From CALZBJ01 sp945619025 (lineage in GTDB: Bacteria > Pseudomonadota > Gammaproteobacteria > Cardiobacteriales > Wohlfahrtiimonadaceae), in contig CALZBJ010000017.1 of the NCBI GenBank assembly GCA_945619025.1, positions 1 to 39,413 on the forward strand: 39,413 nt of DNA, read 5' to 3'. This document shows positions 15,036 to 22,987 of this stretch, in pieces; positions within the stretch are counted from its first letter, which is position 1, and each line of letters starts with the position of its first letter. A model generated the notes under the pieces. The model did no database searches, was not told the origin of the DNA, and saw only the letters and a list, made by a program, of their open reading frames with translations. The translations under genes were made by a program, and so were the position numbers.

Positions 15036-15650
15036 TTAATCGACCTTCATCAACTCGCCATCAATGGTAATTAAGACCGCTTCGCCCACATTTGGTGAGA
15101 GGAAACTCATGCCCCACTCGCTTCGCATCAAGGTGGTTTTCGCGCGATAGCCAATGGTTTCCACCTCCGTCATCGGGCTTACTTCATCTTTAAAGAGCTC
15201 CACGTTGAGCGTGACCGGTTTGGTTACACCGAGCAGGGTTAATTCGCCGTGCACCATGCCGGTTTTCCCATCGTCACTCTCAAAACCGCTCCCTTTAAAG
15301 GTCATGGTCGGAAACGTCTCGACATTGAAAAAATCCGCATTTTTAAGGTGATCATTTAAGCCCTTTGAGACCGTCATCACGCTCCCGGTTTGAATGGTGA
15401 TCTCAAGCTCTAAAAGGTCCGGCGCGTCCCGATCGTAACGCACCTTGCCATCGTATTCGGTAAAGTAGCCGTAGGTGGTCGAATACCCCATATGATCAAC
15501 TCCAAAGCCGATCCGCGTGTGATCGTGATCGAGCGCCCAATTATCCGCCTGCGCGCTCCCCATAAATGCCCCAAACAGTAGCGCACCTGCACTTAGTTGA
15601 ATCATTCGTTTCATTGTTTTGTTCATAGTCTTATTCGTCGTCTTGTTCAT
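15036..15650 (-). CDS. YceI-family periplasmic lipocalin-like protein
   Basis: 204 residues from the ATG at 15650, which has GAGGAG 6 nt upstream. A frame extends further without a start signal. The N terminus MNKTTNKTMNKTMKRM contains three NKT(T/M) units and leads into a signal peptide (LSAGALLFGAFMGSAQA, cleavage before DNW at about 36). The mature YceI fold begins NWALDHDHTRIGFGVDHMG and contains FFNVETFPTMTFKG and LTLLGVTKPVTLNV, family hallmarks. YceI proteins are periplasmic beta-barrels that bind isoprenoid-like lipids. In E. coli the protein is induced by base and osmotic stress. The role here is inferred. Confidence 0.9.
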   Translation of the reverse strand: MNKTTNKTMNKTMKRMIQLSAGALLFGAFMGSAQADNWALDHDHTRIGFGVDHMGYSTTYGYFTEYDGKVRYDRDAPDLLELEITIQTGSVMTVSKGLNDHLKNADFFNVETFPTMTFKGSGFESDDGKTGMVHGELTLLGVTKPVTLNVELFKDEVSPMTEVETIGYRAKTTLMRSEWGMSFLSPNVGEAVLITIDGELMKVD

Positions 15651-15766
15651 CGCCTGCTCCTCATTATCATAATTATGCCCCCTCACCCTAAAAATTTCGG
15701 AGGTGGAATTCATTCTCAGTATAATGGACAACTCATTGTTTGAATATCCCTGATTGCTGAAGAGTC

Positions 15767-15784
15767 TGTTCTAAATTTGGAACA
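15767..15784 (+). promoter_or_regulatory. 18-bp near-perfect palindrome, possible operator
   Basis: TGTTCTAAATTTGGAACA is symmetrical at eight of nine paired positions and sits 33 nt before the 48-residue peptide gene, in the region divergent to yceI. Size and symmetry fit a dimeric regulator's site. I cannot name the regulator. Confidence 0.5.
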
Positions 15785-15816
15785 ATTCGCGGCGGGATCG
15801 CGGTAAAAGGATCATT

Positions 15817-15963
15817 ATGTTTTTAGTGCTGTTAATTTTAATCTTTGGCCTGCTCGGTTATCACTTTTTTGGCGTGATTGGGGTGATGATCTCCACACTC
15901 ATTTGGCTCTATCTCTTTTTAATTCATTTTAAAAAGCCAAAGACACGCGAAAATGACTCATAA
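15817..15963 (+). CDS. 48-residue predicted membrane protein
   Basis: A short frame with a good ribosome site (AAAGGA 5 nt before ATG). It encodes two adjacent hydrophobic stretches (about 1-14 FLVLLILIFGLLG and 17-36 FGVIGVMISTLIWLYLFLI) and a basic polar tail, KKPKTRENDS. This is a two-helix hairpin membrane protein or one long helix pair, with the tail probably in the cytoplasm. No family is recognised. An 18-bp palindrome sits just upstream and a possible small RNA region downstream. Codon structure and the ribosome site support it, but homology was not tested. Confidence 0.6.
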   Translation: MFLVLLILIFGLLGYHFFGVIGVMISTLIWLYLFLIHFKKPKTRENDS

Positions 15964-16067
15964 TTTGCAGAAAATAATATTTTTAGGCGTAAATATCGAA
16001 TTTTGTAAGGAAATCTTAAATTTAGGAATCCGTTAAGATCAATGGATTAGCGCACAAATGTACAAAT

Positions 16068-16084
16068 GTTTACGAATCGTAAAC
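16068..16084 (+). promoter_or_regulatory. 17-bp perfect palindrome, possible operator
   Basis: GTTTACG-AAT-CGTAAAC is perfect with a 3-nt centre. It is preceded by a short direct repeat, ACAAATGTACAAATGT. It lies about 45 nt upstream of the TATACT of the putative small RNA. Confidence 0.5.
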
Positions 16085-16138
16085 GGAGATTTAAATTCCC
16101 TTTACTAAAATTGAAGATTGATTCTCTATACTTAAATC

Positions 16139-16232
16139 CATAGCCAATTGCAAAGATTTTCACTCTAAGCAATATACATATACATTTAACGACAAAAAAG
16201 AAAAAGCTCCAATTACCCCCTGGAGCTTTTTT
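16139..16232 (+). ncRNA. Candidate small RNA of about 95 nt
   Basis: Upstream is TATACT (16127-16132) with only a weak TTTACT at 20-bp spacing. The 3' end is an orphan terminator hairpin. Between them the RNA has no open frame of note and a possible stem ATTGC/GCAAT. Only the position and terminator support this call. The alternative is a 3' UTR of the upstream small gene. Confidence 0.3.
16202..16232 (+). terminator. Strong intrinsic terminator
   Basis: AAAAGCTCCA pairs with TGGAGCTTTT around a 9-nt loop and runs into six T. Confidence 0.88.
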
Positions 16233-16255
16233 ATTGCCTGAAATAAATGGCCGCA

Positions 16256-16282
16256 TAAAAAAGACGCCGTCTAAGCGGCGCC
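16256..16282 (-). terminator. prfC terminator
   Basis: On the minus strand, GGCGCCG pairs with CGGCGTC (one G-U) around a 6-nt loop and is followed by six T, 56 nt after the prfC stop. Confidence 0.75.
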
Positions 16283-16338
16283 CTCTTAAGTGATTTTTCT
16301 CATAGATTCATTAATTGATGAATCGAGCCCATTGAGCC

Positions 16339-17928
16339 TTATCCGTGAAATTCCCGTACGGCTTTAAATTTAATCTCAGGATAGCGTTCTTGCGTTAACG
16401 TTAAATTGACGCGAGTCGGCGCGACATAGACATACTCCCCGTGATGATCGACGGCAAGATTGTCGTAACAGCGTTTTTTGAACTCTTCAAATTTCTTCTT
16501 ATCGTCCGATTCGACCCAGCGTGCAGTAGCAACATTCACCTGCTCGAAAATACAATCGACGTTGTATTCAAGTTTCAAACGGTGCGCGACCACATCAAAC
16601 TGAAGCACCCCAACGGCGCCGATAATTAGATCGTTATTGTGAAGCGGTTTAAAGAGCTGAGTGGCTCCCTCTTCACAGAGCTGTTCAAGCCCGCGCTCAA
16701 GGTGTTTCATGCGAAGCGGATCGCGAAGACGGGCCCGACGGAAAAGCTCTGGCGCAAAGTCCGGAATCCCTTTAAAACTTAGGTCTTCCCCTTCCGTAAA
16801 GGTATCGCCGATGCGGATCGTACCGTGATTGTAAATCCCGATAATATCGCCGGCATACGCCTCTTCTAAATGGCTACGGTCGGAGGCCATAAAGGTCATC
16901 GCTTCTGGAATTTTAATATTTTTGCCGATACGCACATGTTTCGCGCTCATGCCCGGGGTATATTTTCCTGAACAGATGCGCATAAAGGCGATCCGATCGC
17001 GGTGGCGTGGGTCCATGTTCGCTTGGACTTTAAAGACAAAGCCTGTGAGTTTCTCTTCCCCCGCGTGAACCTCGCGCGTTGTGGTTTTTTGCACGCTTGG
17101 CGGAGGCGCAATCTGAACAAATCCATCGAGCATCTCTTGCACCCCGAAGTTGGTGATTGCAGAGCCAAAATAAACCGGAGTTAAGCGTCCTGCACGATAC
17201 TCCTCGAGATCAAATTCGTTACTCGCGATCTGTACCAGCTCCACCTCTTCTCTAAAGGCGTTCGCGCGCTCTTCCCCGATCACCTCATCAAGCTCTTTAC
17301 TATCGAGCCCTTGAATCACGCGACCTTTACTCGTCGTCCCGCGCTCTTCATCATCATAAAGGTGAATGTAATCTTCTAAAATATGGTAAACGCCTTTAAG
17401 ATCGCGCCCCATACCGATCGGCCAAGTGACCGGCGCACAATTGATTTTCAGTACCTCTTCCACTTCATCTAAAAGCTCGATCGGATCGCGTCCGTCACGG
17501 TCAAGTTTATTGATAAAAGTGATGATCGGCGTATCACGAAGACGACACACATTCATCAATTTAATGGTCTGTTCCTCAACCCCGTTCGCGCAGTCGATCA
17601 TCATCAGCGCCGAGTCCACCGCGGTAAGCGTACGATAGGTATCTTCCGAGAAGTCTTGGTGCCCGGGGGTATCAAGCAGGTTGATCATGTAATCTTGATA
17701 GGGAAACTGCATCACCGATGAGGTTACCGAGATTCCCCGTTGTTGCTCAAGCTCCATCCAGTCCGATGTGGCATGACGGGCCGCTTTACGGCCTTTGACC
17801 GATCCCGCTAAACTGATCGCGCCCCCAAATAGAAGGAGTTTTTCAGTCATTGTCGTTTTACCCGCATCCGGGTGAGCGATGATCGCAAAGGTTCGACGGC
17901 GTTGGCTCTCTTTTAACAATTTACTCAT
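16339..17928 (-). CDS. prfC: Peptide chain release factor 3 (RF3)
   Basis: 529 residues from the ATG at 17928, the same length as E. coli RF3. The frame extends a further 15 codons upstream without a start signal. It is a translational GTPase with P-loop AHPDAGKTT (18-26), DTPGH (86-90) and NKLD (140-143), and the RF3-specific segment SVKGRKAARHATSDWME at about 43-59. Domains II and III follow (for example FVFKVQANMDPRHRDRIAF). RF3 recycles RF1/RF2 from the ribosome after termination. There is no strong ribosome site before ATG. The gene stands alone, divergent from a universal stress protein gene. Confidence 0.97.
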   Translation of the reverse strand: MSKLLKESQRRRTFAIIAHPDAGKTTMTEKLLLFGGAISLAGSVKGRKAARHATSDWMELEQQRGISVTSSVMQFPYQDYMINLLDTPGHQDFSEDTYRTLTAVDSALMMIDCANGVEEQTIKLMNVCRLRDTPIITFINKLDRDGRDPIELLDEVEEVLKINCAPVTWPIGMGRDLKGVYHILEDYIHLYDDEERGTTSKGRVIQGLDSKELDEVIGEERANAFREEVELVQIASNEFDLEEYRAGRLTPVYFGSAITNFGVQEMLDGFVQIAPPPSVQKTTTREVHAGEEKLTGFVFKVQANMDPRHRDRIAFMRICSGKYTPGMSAKHVRIGKNIKIPEAMTFMASDRSHLEEAYAGDIIGIYNHGTIRIGDTFTEGEDLSFKGIPDFAPELFRRARLRDPLRMKHLERGLEQLCEEGATQLFKPLHNNDLIIGAVGVLQFDVVAHRLKLEYNVDCIFEQVNVATARWVESDDKKKFEEFKKRCYDNLAVDHHGEYVYVAPTRVNLTLTQERYPEIKFKAVREFHG

Positions 17929-18090
17929 AGTGATGATAATCTTTATAAAACAATTTTTTAAATGGCAACTCAAGCCGCCCCTCTCTCACAAAAAGGCAAG
18001 GGATGAGCGAACGTTAAGTTAAAAATAGATAAATTTTGACTGCCATATTGTACATGAATTTACTAAACTAAGGGTAGAAAAAGCCACAAA

Positions 18091-18143
18091 CCTGCGATCA
18101 GCAAATACGATATTTTTTAGCGTAAACGCTGACGGATCGCAGG
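18091..18143. repeat. Complex stem-loop element between prfC and usp
   Basis: CCTGCGATC (18091-18099) pairs perfectly with GATCGCAGG (18135-18143). Inside are CAGC/GCTG and a small AGCG-TAAA-CGCT hairpin. The 53-nt element lies upstream of the usp promoter and, on the other strand, in the possible prfC leader. Confidence 0.6.
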
Positions 18144-18169
18144 AAGTCGGTGCGCTTTCATCATCATAA

Positions 18170-18200
18170 TTGATTAATTGCGAAGCGCTTGGTATATAAT
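18170..18200 (+). promoter_or_regulatory. Promoter of the universal stress protein gene
   Basis: A perfect TATAAT (18195-18200) with a weak -35, TTGATT, at 19-bp spacing. It lies 35 nt before the start codon. Confidence 0.6.
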
Positions 18201-18235
18201 GTAAAGATTACTTAAATCCTATGGGGGAATTTGAA

Positions 18236-18697
18236 ATGACTGATGAGATCCATGACGATTTCAAAGAACAGTACAAACACATTTTAGTCGCCGTTGACCA
18301 GTCAGATGATGCGGAAGCGGTCGGCCGTAAGGCGCTCGGTGTGGCCAAACGAAATCGTGCAAAATTAACGCTTCTTAACATTTTAGAGAGCATCAGCCTC
18401 AATACGAGCTATGAGTTAATGCCCGTCATTCCTCAAGGCACCGATGATGAAGTGTTAGCGGAAGCGAAAAAATCGATGCGTGAGCTCTCATTTAAACTGG
18501 GGATTCCCGATGCGGATACCTTAGTGATCTCGGCACTTTCCACAAAAGAGGGAATTTTAAAAGCCGCGAAAGAACTCGACGTTGATCTGCTTATTATCGG
18601 CTCGCACACCCGTCAAGGATTGGCCCTTCTGCTTGGCTCAACCTCCGGCTCAATCATCAATGATTCACCGTGCGATATTTTAACGATTAAAGTGTAA
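18236..18697 (+). CDS. UspA-family universal stress protein, ATP-binding type
   Basis: 153 residues from the ATG at 18236. GGGGGA lies 7 nt before it, so an in-frame ATG at 18221, which would place the ribosome site inside the gene, is rejected. The N-terminal strand is HILVAVDQSDDAEAV, with Asp for nucleotide contact. The C terminus has IIGSHTRQGLALLLGSTSG, which resembles the G-2x-G-9x-G-S/T motif of ATP-binding Usps, and ends SPCDILTIKV. The protein is cytoplasmic and dimeric in the family, and made under starvation or stress. The gene is monocistronic with its own promoter and terminator. Confidence 0.92.
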   Translation: MTDEIHDDFKEQYKHILVAVDQSDDAEAVGRKALGVAKRNRAKLTLLNILESISLNTSYELMPVIPQGTDDEVLAEAKKSMRELSFKLGIPDADTLVISALSTKEGILKAAKELDVDLLIIGSHTRQGLALLLGSTSGSIINDSPCDILTIKV

Positions 18698-18745
18698 CGC
18701 CTCGATTTATTTGATGATTGGTTTAATGCTAATCATTCAATACTG

Positions 18746-18812
18746 AAAACGCCTCCGGGATTGAGGTTGATTAATTGATTTATTGATCCAACCAATCTTC
18801 GGGGGCGTTTTT
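18746..18812. terminator. Long bidirectional terminator between usp and TPR genes
   Basis: AAAACGCC pairs with GGCGTTTT, and GATT/AATC and GGTTG/CAACC continue the stem around an AT loop. T and A runs flank it, and it sits between convergent genes. Confidence 0.75.
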
Positions 18813-18834
18813 ACGTTTGGGGAAAATCGTTTTA

Positions 18835-19410
18835 TTAACGGATCAATTCATGAAATGTCGGGCGAATGCGTCTGCCCTGCTTAACCTCTAAAATCATCTG
18901 CTCAAGCATATTGGCAATGGGGTCTTCTGAATCGATCGCAAGGGCCGCGGCAACCATCTCAAGCGCTTTTTCATCATTCGCAGTGACAAATAAATTCGCG
19001 GCATGATTGGTGATCGCATTGAGATAATCGGGCGCTCGGCGTACCGCCTCTTCAGAATAACGAATGGCTCGCGCAGTCAGATCCAAACTCATCGCCACAA
19101 TGGAAGCTTCCATCGGCGCATTGCAATCACTGGCATGGTGATTGACTGCCTCTTCAAGATAAAAGAGCGCACTTTTATACTCTTCCAACCGCTGATAGAT
19201 TTTGCCCAAAAAGAAGATCGAGGGGAAACTGCTAGGATTGATCTTAAGCGCCTCTTTAAAGAGTGCTGCCTTCTGCTCTAAAATCGCAACATCCCCATCT
19301 GTCAGCGCTCGGCGAGCATTACCCTCAAGCAAAAGATAGCCCTCAAGCCCACTCGTTGCGGCATCGTAACATTGCTGATATCGCTCCACATCCTGTTTAT
19401 CAAGCGCCAT
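18835..19410 (-). CDS. TPR-repeat protein, cytoplasmic
   Basis: 191 residues, almost all alpha-helical. TPR-like units are visible at about 46-80 (KAALFKEALKINPSSFPSIFFLGKIYQRL split over this stretch), 79-100 (ALFYLEEAV), 113-145 (AIRYSEEAVRRAPDYL) and 148-175 (ALEMVAAALAIDSEDP). There is no signal peptide or catalytic domain, so it should act as a protein-binding scaffold. The partner is not indicated. The ribosome site GGAGG is 3 nt before ATG. It faces putA head to head and converges on the usp gene. Confidence 0.8.
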   Translation of the reverse strand: MALDKQDVERYQQCYDAATSGLEGYLLLEGNARRALTDGDVAILEQKAALFKEALKINPSSFPSIFFLGKIYQRLEEYKSALFYLEEAVNHHASDCNAPMEASIVAMSLDLTARAIRYSEEAVRRAPDYLNAITNHAANLFVTANDEKALEMVAAALAIDSEDPIANMLEQMILEVKQGRRIRPTFHELIR

Positions 19411-19739
19411 AGCCCTCCCCTTTATCCGTTATTATCTCAATTATTTAGATAATCGAGTTTGCTCTCAATTCGTACAATTAAATATAGCATTATCGCCCAT
19501 TAAATACAGCCACTCTCCAATGAAAATAAGGCTCATTCCCATTAAAATATTCTTTTTATTAACAAAACTTGCATAAAATCTACTTATGTAATGAAATGTT
19601 AGTCAGGGCTCTGATTCTTTGCCTGTTTGCCTTGTATACAAAAGAGACTCATGCTATAAAAACAGAGTAATGGGCACCAAAATAATCTGCCTGCATAAAC
19701 CATTATAAAATAAGCTTTTTAGGGCTTGGAGGAAACACT
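19411..19739. other. 329-nt divergent control region of the TPR gene and putA
   Basis: AT-rich, with no gene seen. It holds a 7-bp inverted repeat ATTATCT/AGATAAT (19431-19453) near the TPR gene and the putA promoter with its palindrome (19632-19660). Confidence 0.5.
19632..19660 (+). promoter_or_regulatory. putA promoter with a palindrome over the -35
   Basis: TTGTAT (19632-19637), a 17-bp spacer and TATAAA (19655-19660). The -35 lies inside the perfect palindrome TTGTATACAA (19632-19641), a form commonly bound by GntR-family regulators. A protein bound here would block polymerase. Confidence 0.6.
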
Positions 19740-22700
19740 ATGTATGATTTAAATCGGATTATCAATCATAAAGAGTTCGGGGAGTTCACTAGCGCAACGT
19801 TCTTCGACGTGATTGGTAAAATGCATCTTAAAGACGAAGAGGCGTGTATTCGTGATCTGCGCGAAATTATCGCACCGACCGCAGATACCGAGCAGAAAAT
19901 CCGACAAAAAACCTACGATGTCGTACAACGCATTCGTAATAGCCCTGAAATTGAAAGCTCGCTCGATGCTCTTTTGCGTGAATATAATCTCACCACCAAA
20001 GAAGGGCTCATTTTAATGTGTCTTGCGGAAGCGTTTTTACGGATTCCCGACAAAAAATCGGCCGATGCGCTGATTCGCGATAAGATCGCCGGCGTAAACT
20101 GGTCATCACACAAAGGCAATAGTAATAAACAACTGGTGAACTTTGCCACCTGGGGGCTAATGCTCACTGGAAACTTGGTGGATATCGACGATGAGAGCAG
20201 CGCGCTTAAAAAACTCACCAATAAGATGACCGAACCTGTGATTCGTAAATCGGTGAATGTGGCGATGCAGGTGATGGGGAAACAGTTCGTCCTTGGCGAA
20301 ACCATGGCCGAAGCGCTTAAAAATGGTCGTAAAGTGCGCGAACAGGGGTATACCTACACCTTCGATATGCTCGGGGAAGCGGCGATGACGCAAGCCGATG
20401 CCGATCGTTATTTTGAAGATTATAAAAATGCACTAAAAGCGGTGGGCGCGGAAGAAGCGCTACCAAACAGCCGTAAACCTTCGCTCTCAATCAAACTCTC
20501 AGCCCTTCATCAGCGTTACACCGTCGATCAAAAAGATCGCGTGATGACCGAGCTTTTCAATCGCGTGAAAGAACTTGCGCTATTAGGAAAAGAGCTCGAT
20601 GCGGAAATCAGTATTGACGCGGAAGAAGCGGATCGTTTAGAGCTCTCACTTGAGCTATTTGAGAAACTTGTGCGCGTGCCTGAAATCGGTGCGTGGGGCG
20701 GATTAGGCCTTGTAATTCAAGGGTACGCGAAACACGCGATGCCGTCACTCATTTGGGTGAGCCTCCTTGGCCGTGAGCTTGGCATTGAGATTCCGGTTCG
20801 TCTTGTAAAAGGGGCGTATTGGGATACGGAAGTGAAAGATTCGCAAGTACGCGGACTCAATAATTATCCTGTTTTTACCCGTAAAGAAAATACCGACATC
20901 TCCTATCTTGCCTGCGCACGCTTTATGTTAAGCCCTGCGGCGCAAGGGGTGATTCGTCCTCAATTTGCGACCCATAACGCGCAAACAGTGATGACGATTT
21001 TAGATTTCAGTGAGCGTTTTAATAACGATAATTTTGAATTCCAACGCCTCCACGGTATGGGTGAAGCGCTCTATAACGAAATCATTAAAGAGTATGGCAA
21101 AAGTGTGCGGATCTACGCGCCGGTCGGACTTCATCATGACCTGCTCCCCTACCTTGTGCGCCGTCTCCTTGAAAATGGAGCAAACTCATCGTTTGTTCAC
21201 CAGCTCGTTGACCCAACCGTTCCAATCGAAAGCTTAATTGAGCATCCGGTGACGGTCGTTGATGGCTATGAAACCATTCAAAACCCCAATATTCCTCATT
21301 CCGATGAGCTCTACACAACCCGTAAGAACTCACGCGGGCTCAATATGAACTTCTCAAGCACCTGGCTTCCCTTTGAAAGTCAGTACAATGAGATGATTAC
21401 TAAACGCTGGCGCGCAAAACCGATCATTAATGGGGTGCCACAAAAAGAGGGGCAAGAGACCTATCAAGCCCGCTCACCGTTTGATTTAGAGCATGTGGTT
21501 GGTAAGGTGACGACCGCTAATGAAGCGCAAGTGAAAGCCGCAATCGATTCGCTCGATAAAGCGTGGTTTAACTGGAATGAGACGCCGGTTGATGTGCGTG
21601 CAACCATTTTAGAAAAAACCGCCGACCTTCTTGAAGAAAATCGCATTGAACTGATTGCGCTTTGCTCCATGGAAGCGGGTAAAACCATTCATGATGGAAT
21701 CGATGAAGTGCGAGAAGCCGCGGATTTCTGCCGATACTACGCGCAAGAAGCTCGTAAACACGGCACAGTCAAAGAGCTCAAAGGCCCAACGGGCGAGCAA
21801 AATCTCTACTACCACGCCGGTAAAGGAGTCTTTGCCTGTATCAGCCCATGGAACTTCCCCCTTGCAATCTATTTAGGGCAAATCGTCGCCGCGCTTGTGA
21901 GCGGGAACACCGTCCTTGCAAAACCTGCAGAAGCGACCCCCATGATCGCCTATCGCGTGGTGGAACTTCTCTTTGAAGCGGGTCTACCGAAAGAGGTGAT
22001 CGCACTTCTTCCCGGATCGGGAAAAATGCTTGGAGATATCTTCACGCAAGATCCTCGCGTTGTGGGCGTCTGTTTTACAGGATCCACCGGCACCGCGCGC
22101 GCCATTAACCAAAACTTAGCGGCGCGTGAAGGCGCAATTCCGACCTTAATCGCTGAAACGGGCGGACAAAACGTTATGTTTGCGGATTCGACCTCTCTGC
22201 CTGAGCAAGTGGTTCGTGATGCCCTTCAATCGGCATTTGTCAGTACCGGTCAACGCTGTTCGGCACTTCGTGTGCTCTATCTTCAAGATGAGATCGCTGA
22301 TCGCATTATCGAGCTCTTAAAAGGCGCGATGGATGATATCGTTGTCGGCGCACCTTATTCACGTAAAACCGATGTCAGCTCGGTGATTGATGAGCGGGCA
22401 AAAGCCGGTCTTTTAGAGCACATCGATGCCCTTAAAGCACAAGGTAAACTGATTGCGGAAGCCAAAATTGATCCAAAACTCAACGGACACTTTGTGGCGC
22501 CGGTGATCTTTGAGATCGATTCCATCTCAGAGCTTAAAAAAGAGCACTTCGGCCCGATCATGCATGTGATTCGCTATAAGAGCGACAAACTGCTCGACAT
22601 GATCCACGAGGTCAACGCAACCGGATTTGGACTCACCATGGGCGTACATAGCCGTAATGATGACTATATCCGCTTTATTGAAACCCACGCGCGCGTTGGT

Positions 22701-22904
22701 AACTTCTATGTGAATCGTAACCAAGTTGGTGCGATTGTTGGGGTGCAACCGTTTGGTGGACGCGGTCTCTCAGGAACCGGTCCAAAAGCGGGCGGTCCAC
22801 ACTACCTTCCACGTTTTATGACAGAACGTTCAACCTCCGTTAATACCGCGGCTATTGGAGGAGACGCGGCACTCATCAGCCTTGCTTATGACGAACAAGG
22901 ATAA
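19740..22904 (+). CDS. putA: Bifunctional proline dehydrogenase / glutamate-semialdehyde dehydrogenase PutA
   Basis: 1054 residues. It oxidises proline to glutamate in two steps, with FAD in the first and NAD in the second. The N-terminal half is the proline dehydrogenase barrel (about 190-480, with SIKLSALHQRY, RLVKGAYWD and QFATHNAQTV). The C-terminal half is the aldehyde dehydrogenase (about 560-1030) with Glu806 (AETGGQN) and catalytic Cys840 (TGQRCSALRV). The gene lacks the N-terminal ribbon-helix-helix DNA-binding domain and the C-terminal extension of the 1320-residue E. coli PutA, so it is a short PutA and cannot autoregulate. The ribosome site GGAGG is 7 nt before ATG. putP follows. 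Confidence 0.97.
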   Translation: MYDLNRIINHKEFGEFTSATFFDVIGKMHLKDEEACIRDLREIIAPTADTEQKIRQKTYDVVQRIRNSPEIESSLDALLREYNLTTKEGLILMCLAEAFLRIPDKKSADALIRDKIAGVNWSSHKGNSNKQLVNFATWGLMLTGNLVDIDDESSALKKLTNKMTEPVIRKSVNVAMQVMGKQFVLGETMAEALKNGRKVREQGYTYTFDMLGEAAMTQADADRYFEDYKNALKAVGAEEALPNSRKPSLSIKLSALHQRYTVDQKDRVMTELFNRVKELALLGKELDAEISIDAEEADRLELSLELFEKLVRVPEIGAWGGLGLVIQGYAKHAMPSLIWVSLLGRELGIEIPVRLVKGAYWDTEVKDSQVRGLNNYPVFTRKENTDISYLACARFMLSPAAQGVIRPQFATHNAQTVMTILDFSERFNNDNFEFQRLHGMGEALYNEIIKEYGKSVRIYAPVGLHHDLLPYLVRRLLENGANSSFVHQLVDPTVPIESLIEHPVTVVDGYETIQNPNIPHSDELYTTRKNSRGLNMNFSSTWLPFESQYNEMITKRWRAKPIINGVPQKEGQETYQARSPFDLEHVVGKVTTANEAQVKAAIDSLDKAWFNWNETPVDVRATILEKTADLLEENRIELIALCSMEAGKTIHDGIDEVREAADFCRYYAQEARKHGTVKELKGPTGEQNLYYHAGKGVFACISPWNFPLAIYLGQIVAALVSGNTVLAKPAEATPMIAYRVVELLFEAGLPKEVIALLPGSGKMLGDIFTQDPRVVGVCFTGSTGTARAINQNLAAREGAIPTLIAETGGQNVMFADSTSLPEQVVRDALQSAFVSTGQRCSALRVLYLQDEIADRIIELLKGAMDDIVVGAPYSRKTDVSSVIDERAKAGLLEHIDALKAQGKLIAEAKIDPKLNGHFVAPVIFEIDSISELKKEHFGPIMHVIRYKSDKLLDMIHEVNATGFGLTMGVHSRNDDYIRFIETHARVGNFYVNRNQVGAIVGVQPFGGRGLSGTGPKAGGPHYLPRFMTERSTSVNTAAIGGDAALISLAYDEQG

Positions 22905-22930
22905 ATAAAAATAATAATATTTATACGACC

Positions 22931-22962
22931 CCCTCACCGCTTTTAGTTTAAGGTAGTGAGGG
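22931..22962 (+). repeat. Intercistronic hairpin between putA and putP
   Basis: CCCTCAC pairs with GTGAGGG around an 18-nt loop. No T-tract follows, so it is not a full terminator. It could stabilise the putA end of the messenger or reduce readthrough. Confidence 0.5.
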
Positions 22963-22987
22963 TGTCTTAACCAATGAGGAACAGATT

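Larger units (their letters stand above)
15964..16338. other. 375-nt intergenic region with regulatory elements
   Basis: AT-rich with no credible protein gene. It contains a 17-bp palindrome (16068-16084), a TATACT at 16127-16132, a strong plus-strand terminator (16202-16232) and the prfC terminator (16256-16282). The spacing suggests a small RNA at about 16139-16232, but a long 3' UTR of the 48-residue gene would explain the terminator too. Confidence 0.5.
17929..18235. other. 307-nt divergent region between prfC and the usp gene
   Basis: No gene seen. It contains a complex inverted repeat (18091-18143) and the usp promoter (18170-18200). The prfC promoter was not resolved. Confidence 0.5.

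Noticed and set aside
19431..19453. 7-bp inverted repeat ATTATCT/AGATAAT upstream of the TPR gene
   Set aside because: AT-rich palindromes of this size are expected by chance here, and no promoter is placed around it.
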